Below, piece after piece: positions 59,862-64,000 of a stretch of DNA of 64,000 bases. The stretch covers positions 1 through 64,000 of the forward strand of contig RDZE01000023.1 of the NCBI GenBank assembly GCA_004293905.1, in the 5' to 3' direction. Position 1 is the stretch's first letter, and each line of letters begins with the position of its first letter. A program made the translations under genes and the position numbers. This stretch comes from Cytophagales bacterium. GTDB taxonomy: Bacteria > Bacteroidota > Bacteroidia > Cytophagales > Microscillaceae. The notes under the pieces were generated by a model. It saw only the letters and a program-made list of their open reading frames with translations. It ran no database searches and was not told the origin of the DNA.

Positions 59862-60494
59862 TTATAATGAATACTGTTGGTCAAAAAGGCTTTTTAGCCG
59901 ATTGTCGTGGGTAGCAATGACGAGGGTTGTTTGCCTTATTTTGGCTTGTTTTTGTAACAAAAGAGCTACTTGGTGTGCATTGTCGTCATCGAGGCTTGCA
60001 GTAGGTTCATCTGCCAATAAGAGCGCGGGCTGGTGCACAATAGCACGGGCTACGGCAATGCGTTGCGCTTCGCCTTGACTTACTTGTGAGGGCATTTTGG
60101 GAAGGCAATGCTCAATTTGTAAAGTTTCAGCCACCTCTTTGAGTATGCTTGCTTCTATCTTTGCGCCCACTGTGAATTGTGGAAGGCGTATGTTTTCGCT
60201 GATAGTGAGGGTGGGAATGAGGTGTGATTTTTGAAAAATGATGCCAATGTTTTTACCCCTAAATACATCGCGCCGATAAGCCGACCATTGATGAATGGGT
60301 TGGTTGAGTAGTTCTATAGTTCCTTGTTTTAGGGAAAGAATACCTGCCAATAAATGCAACAAGGTAGTTTTTCCGCTCCCCGATTTGCCCAAAAGTAACC
60401 ATTGTTCGCCTTGTGTTGCTTCCCAATGTGGGATATTCAAAGGCTTTTGAGCTTGTCCAACGTGCTGATAAACAAGGTCTTTGATAAGAAACAT
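59862..60494 (-). CDS. ABC transporter ATP-binding protein (LolD/MacB-type)
   Basis: A 210-residue ATPase: Walker A GKSGSGKTT (about 36-44), Q-loop IFQKSHLIP, a signature VSQGEAQRIAVARA (LSGGQ variant with Ser-Gln-Gly-Glu), Walker B LLLADEPTASLD and switch His THDNRL. It drives the permease encoded 12 nt downstream. The order ATPase then permease is usual for this family. Confidence 0.92.
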   Translation of the reverse strand: MFLIKDLVYQHVGQAQKPLNIPHWEATQGEQWLLLGKSGSGKTTLLHLLAGILSLKQGTIELLNQPIHQWSAYRRDVFRGKNIGIIFQKSHLIPTLTISENIRLPQFTVGAKIEASILKEVAETLQIEHCLPKMPSQVSQGEAQRIAVARAIVHQPALLLADEPTASLDDDNAHQVALLLQKQAKIRQTTLVIATHDNRLKSLFDQQYSL

Positions 60495-60512
60495 AGCAAT
60501 TAATGAGTGCTT

Positions 60513-61943
60513 TTAGGGTGTAACAGTAGCCGCAGGTTTGTACCCAAATAGTTTCTTTTCTTTAATGGCTGATGCCACTTTTTCGGGCACTAATCGTTCC
60601 CAACCACCTTTGCCTAAGCGTATCATTTCCAATACCTTATCGGAGAAAATATTGAGGTTGCTGTAGTCGAAGTCGGTAATGTCGTCTATTTTTTGATTGG
60701 CGATGAGGTATTCGTATAGGTCTTCCAGATGATGCGGCAATCTGAAATTGATGCAAGTATAGAGGTCGCCGGGACTATCTTGGCGCAAGGCGGGATATAC
60801 GTATAATTTTACATTGCGACTGAAAAGCGTGCTAAATGACTCTAAAATGCCTCCTTTGAGTTTTTCGTAGTATTTTTCATCAAAAATGGACTCTAAGTTA
60901 TAAACGCCTAAGACAATGCCGATTTTTTCTTTGGTTTGTTGAGAGAAATAAGAAACCAATTTATAGTATTCTTGGTAGTTCGATATCATTACATATACGC
61001 CCAAAGAGGAAAGAATGTCTACCCTATCCAGAAAGTCTTGTTTGTCTACATCACCACTCTGAAAACCTAAATCGTTGAGTGTGAGCTCGGCAATAGTTAC
61101 GACTTTGTTGGGGTCTACGTCTTTTTCAGCCAAAAAATCATTAGACCCACAGCGCAACATGTCCATGTTTACGTTGGTTACGGGTCGGAAGCGTCCGCGC
61201 AAGGCTAAGATATTTTTTTTGTATAGTAAATCAGAGGGTTGTACTACGTGTCCATCGGGAGCAAACATGGCGGCATCTGTGTGTCCATTTTCCACTAAAT
61301 AAAGGCTCAGGAGTCGGTTATCTACATGGTCAAAATCAGGCCCTTGTAAGCGCACCATATCTATGTCTAAATTTTCGCGAGAGAGGTTATCCATTAGAGA
61401 ATTGACAAAGTTTTCTATGTCGTCCGTATGATGGTAACAAGCATATATCATATTCGCGCCCACTGTTCCTACTACTTGTTGTTGTGCCAAAACATCTCTA
61501 TCGTGCATATTGAGATGGACAATAAGTTGGTTGGGTTGGGTTTCTGGTTTGAGTTGGAACTGTACGCCTAACCAGCCGTGCCCTTGCGAAGTTTTTTGGA
61601 AGTTGATGGTCGTAACGGTAGCGGCAAAGGCGAAAAAAGCCTTTTCTTTGCCTTTGGTATCGCCTAAACGTTCTTCGAGGAGTTTGTATTCGTGGTTGAG
61701 CATTTTTACCACACGCGGCTCGCATACATAGCGTCCGCTTTCTTCGGAGCCATAAATAGCATTGCTGAAAGTCATATCATAGGCAGACATTGTTTTGGCT
61801 ACGGTTTGCGAAGCCCCGCCTGCTTTAAAAAAAATAGCGGCTACTTCCTGCCCTGCGCCTATTTCGGCAAAAGACCCATACGCATTGGTGTTTAAATTGA
61901 TAATACGTGCTTTTTCACGCGAGCTTAGTAATCTTTCTTCCAT
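60513..61943 (-). CDS. Large conserved protein of unknown function
   Basis: A 476-residue cytoplasmic protein from the ATG at 61943 (MEERLLSSREKARIIN); 39 codons upstream are rejected. The family is recognisable (AYGSFAEIGAGQEVAAIFFKAGG, TMSAYDMTFSNAIYG, YVCEPRVVKMLNHEY, GHGWLGVQFQ, HGWLGV-like core, DMLRCGSNDFLAEKDVDP), and occurs in Bacteroidota and Proteobacteria. From memory, database names for it vary (TonB-dependent receptor or nicotinate-nucleotide adenylyltransferase) and neither fits the sequence: there is no signal peptide, and no HxGH nucleotide motif is visible. Function unknown. It sits upstream of the ABC pair. Confidence 0.75.
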   Translation of the reverse strand: MEERLLSSREKARIINLNTNAYGSFAEIGAGQEVAAIFFKAGGASQTVAKTMSAYDMTFSNAIYGSEESGRYVCEPRVVKMLNHEYKLLEERLGDTKGKEKAFFAFAATVTTINFQKTSQGHGWLGVQFQLKPETQPNQLIVHLNMHDRDVLAQQQVVGTVGANMIYACYHHTDDIENFVNSLMDNLSRENLDIDMVRLQGPDFDHVDNRLLSLYLVENGHTDAAMFAPDGHVVQPSDLLYKKNILALRGRFRPVTNVNMDMLRCGSNDFLAEKDVDPNKVVTIAELTLNDLGFQSGDVDKQDFLDRVDILSSLGVYVMISNYQEYYKLVSYFSQQTKEKIGIVLGVYNLESIFDEKYYEKLKGGILESFSTLFSRNVKLYVYPALRQDSPGDLYTCINFRLPHHLEDLYEYLIANQKIDDITDFDYSNLNIFSDKVLEMIRLGKGGWERLVPEKVASAIKEKKLFGYKPAATVTP

Positions 61944-62042
61944 TTTTTTGCTTGTTGTATTCGAATAGTAGTTATTACAAATTAAATGCCTAATATTTTT
62001 TTGTATTTTTGGAAAATTTTGTGCTTTGCACGCTTCAAATCT

Positions 62043-63653
62043 ATGCAAAATAATTATCATTTCCTATCTTATCTTTCGCAAGAAATAGCCAAAAGGTTGC
62101 ATGTAGAATGGCAAAACAATCTTAGTGCTGAAAAAAAAGAAACTTCTTTGGGCGCAATGGAATTAAGAACTTGCTTTAGCCAAAACAAAGACGAGCTTAT
62201 TTTGGGTTTTGCCAATGACCAAGAAGAGTTTTATATGAGGGCTTCGCTCAATGCTGATTTTGCGGGTTTGTCTTTTCCTTCGGAGTTCCAAAGAGCTAAA
62301 AAAAACAGTGTAGACCTTTTTGCTGTATTGATTGATGTGCCTATTGTGGCGGTGCGACAGTATACTTATGAACGTTGTTTTGCTATTGTTTTCGCCAATG
62401 ATATGACTTTGTTGTTCAAAATGCACGGAAGACGCTCTAATGTAGTTTTGTTCGAAAAAAATGAGTTTGTGATTAGTTTTCATAAAAAAATGGAAAATGA
62501 CCAACACATAGATTTATTGCATTTGGACAAAAATTTCATACACGAATACACGCATTTTGAGGCAGAAAAAGGCTTACTTACAGCCCTCTACCCTACTTTT
62601 GGAAAAGAGATAGGCGAATATTTGGAGGAAAAAAACTACTATCAATTGGATATTTTAGCGCGTTTTGAATTGGTAAGTCGCTTGCTGAAAGAATTGGAAA
62701 AAGGTGTTTTTTATGTGAGTATGCAAGGACATTTGCCCGAACTTACGCTTTTTAAGCCTTTGCAAGAAAATAGCATTCTTTTGCAAACCCAAAACCCTAT
62801 ACAAGCCGCCAATGAGTTTTTTTATGCCTACACGCGTCTCGATGGATTGCAAAAAGAAAAAGCAAAAGCACTCAAAGAATTGCATAAGAAGAAAAAACAA
62901 TCGAACAACTATATACAAAACAACCAACAAAAACTAAAAGAGCTCACAGAGGGGGCAAACAATGAAGAAACTGCTCACCTCATTATGGCAAATTTGCACC
63001 TGATTAATCCCCAACAAGACCAAATAGAAGTATTTGATTTTTATAAAAACAAAAACAGAACTATCAAGCTGAAGAAAGATATTTCGCCACAAAAAAATGC
63101 CGAAATTTATTACCGAAAGGCTAAGAATGAGAAAATAGAAATCAAAAATTTAGAAGATAATATTTTAGCCAAAGAAAAAGAGTTAAAAATTGTAGAGAAA
63201 CATTTGCATTTTGTGGAGCATTGCGCTGAACTAAAAGAACTAAAAAAATACCTCAAAAACAACCAACTTTCTGCACAATCGCAGGCACAAGAGCACGAAG
63301 AACAGCTTTTTAGGAAGTTTTTTTATCTGAATTATCATATCTATGTGGGCAAAAATGCTAAAAACAACGACCTACTGCTCCAAAAAAGCTACAAAGAAGA
63401 CCTATGGCTGCACGCCAAAGATGTAAGCGGTTCGCATGTGATTATCAAACACCAATCGGGGCGCAATTTCCCCAAAGAAGTGATACTGAAAGCGGCTTCG
63501 TTGGCGGCTTATTATTCCAAAAGAAGCAATGACAGCCTCTGCCCTGTGATTGTTACGCCAAGAAAATTTGTAAGAAAAACCAAAGACCTCAACGAAGGAC
63601 AAGTAATCGTAGACCGCGAAGAAGTCATTATGGTTATTCCTGAAAGTTTTTGA
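62043..63653 (+). CDS. NFACT family protein (RqcH/Rqc2-like)
   Basis: A 536-residue protein from the ATG at 62043 ([11 protein letters not shown]); the earlier frame start would add 19 codons. Residues about 1-200 are the NFACT-N domain, then long coiled coils (about 270-330 and 360-410), and the C-terminal NFACT-R (DUF814) domain with [32 protein letters not shown] and the [16 protein letters not shown] end. Homologues bind stalled 50S subunits and, in RqcH, add Ala tails. The residue pair corresponding to the RqcH Asp-Arg motif appears to be Glu-Arg (TYERCFAI). Confidence 0.85.
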   Translation: MQNNYHFLSYLSQEIAKRLHVEWQNNLSAEKKETSLGAMELRTCFSQNKDELILGFANDQEEFYMRASLNADFAGLSFPSEFQRAKKNSVDLFAVLIDVPIVAVRQYTYERCFAIVFANDMTLLFKMHGRRSNVVLFEKNEFVISFHKKMENDQHIDLLHLDKNFIHEYTHFEAEKGLLTALYPTFGKEIGEYLEEKNYYQLDILARFELVSRLLKELEKGVFYVSMQGHLPELTLFKPLQENSILLQTQNPIQAANEFFYAYTRLDGLQKEKAKALKELHKKKKQSNNYIQNNQQKLKELTEGANNEETAHLIMANLHLINPQQDQIEVFDFYKNKNRTIKLKKDISPQKNAEIYYRKAKNEKIEIKNLEDNILAKEKELKIVEKHLHFVEHCAELKELKKYLKNNQLSAQSQAQEHEEQLFRKFFYLNYHIYVGKNAKNNDLLLQKSYKEDLWLHAKDVSGSHVIIKHQSGRNFPKEVILKAASLAAYYSKRSNDSLCPVIVTPRKFVRKTKDLNEGQVIVDREEVIMVIPESF

Positions 63654-63671
63654 AATACAAAACCAATCTTC

Positions 63672-63679
63672 TATTTTTG
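63672..63679 (+). promoter_or_regulatory. Promoter -7 box TATTTTTG before tyrS
   Basis: Exact TAnnTTTG match 50 nt before the tyrS start at 63730, beginning 18 nt after the NFACT gene stop. Confidence 0.5.
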
Positions 63680-63729
63680 CACTCTCTTTTTTTAACCTAA
63701 GCATTTACTTTTATCCTTATTTTATACCT

Positions 63730-64000
63730 ATGAGCCAAAAAACCAACTTTATAGCCGAATTGCAATGGCGTGGTATGTTGCAAGACATCACCCCAAACAC
63801 TGAAAATTATTTATTAGCACACCAAAAAGTAAAAGCCTATATCGGTTTTGACCCTACTGCCTCCTCTTTGCACATTGGCAATTTGGCTACTTTGATGCTC
63901 CTCAAACATTTTCAGTTAGCAGGTCATAGCCCTATTGTATTGGTAGGCGGTGCTACAGGTATGATTGGCGACCCCTCTGGAAAAAGCAAAGAAAGGGTAT
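63730..64000 (+). CDS. tyrS: Tyrosyl-tRNA synthetase, 5' part (cut by window end)
   Basis: The first 90 codons of Tyr[40 protein letters not shown] with the class I HIGH-type motif HIGN (near residues 51-54) and [19 protein letters not shown]. This is the standard bacterial TyrRS start; it aminoacylates tRNA-Tyr. The remainder lies beyond base 64000. No T-box or other leader structure is seen. Confidence 0.96.
   Translation, partial: MSQKTNFIAELQWRGMLQDITPNTENYLLAHQKVKAYIGFDPTASSLHIGNLATLMLLKHFQLAGHSPIVLVGGATGMIGDPSGKSKERV

Overview
The window looks like chromosomal DNA of a member of the Bacteroidota, most probably a Cytophagales-type lineage; I cannot name the genus. The evidence is low G+C content, repeated matches to the Bacteroidota -7 promoter box TAnnTTTG upstream of genes, few recognisable Shine-Dalgarno sequences, a tRNA gene without encoded CCA, and family content typical of the phylum (MoaC-MogA fusion, GWxTD lipoprotein, DUF1573, DUF2911, SprB-type repeat, 7TMR-DISM/SpoIIE phosphatase, NFACT protein, many signal-peptide outer-membrane barrels). 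No insertion sequence, integrase, phage gene or CRISPR array was recognised. Most of the window is housekeeping.

Layout. 1-433: tail of a gene, then a GC-rich, foldable intergenic island. 433-6734: membrane PH-domain protein, ruvB, then a molybdenum-cofactor run (moeA, a TSUP permease, moaD, moeB-rhodanese, moaE, moaC-mogA fusion); moaA lies alone at 19651-20640 on the other strand. 6822-10057: five small genes, four of them unrecognised, with a 19-bp tandem repeat/hairpin between them. 10137-18418: DinB-like protein, small secreted protein, PagL-like lipid A deacylase, DUF2911-TPR protein, a compact SMC-like ATPase overlapping a GT2 glycosyltransferase, and an orphan HerA-like ATPase. 18581-25742: APH-type kinase, moaA, outer-membrane protein, lipoprotein, cmk, an exported leucine-rich-repeat protein, tRNA-Pro with anticodon AGG, queD, mazG. 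25793-28406: rplM-rpsI-rpsB-tsf operon (minus strand), then pyruvate carboxylase and a deoxynucleoside kinase.

32735-45762: MarR regulator behind a SprB-repeat/cytochrome-like lipoprotein, an SDR-like protein lacking the catalytic Tyr, DUF1573 protein, thioredoxin-like protein, an XRE regulator with two dyads downstream of its promoter, a SpoIIAA-like protein, a PAS-HisKA protein without ATPase domain, and two paralogous SpoIIE phosphatases with different membrane sensor modules around a methyltransferase and an HHH outer-membrane protein; next to the second phosphatase is a type-23-toxin-family exported protein. 45771-63653: icd, M1 peptidase, GWxTD lipoprotein and partner, 2OG-Fe(II) oxygenase, amidohydrolase plus GT4, TPR lipoprotein, purS, SGNH hydrolase, DUF1015 protein, a five-copy ~78-bp tandem repeat, a MacB/LolE-like ABC exporter pair, a large conserved protein of unknown function and an NFACT/RqcH homologue. 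The window ends inside tyrS.

Working together: the Mo-cofactor genes cover the precursor steps through Mo insertion, with moaA unlinked. The 36-45 kb block reads as a local signalling neighbourhood. Gene ends are tightly packed: five convergent pairs overlap by 4-23 bp, and two terminators sit inside the convergent neighbour's coding end. I did not find a clear new multi-gene system; the best candidates for novelty are the A34 tRNA-Pro, the compact SMC-like ATPase, the GC-rich island near position 200-290, and the unrecognised gene group at 6.8-10 kb.
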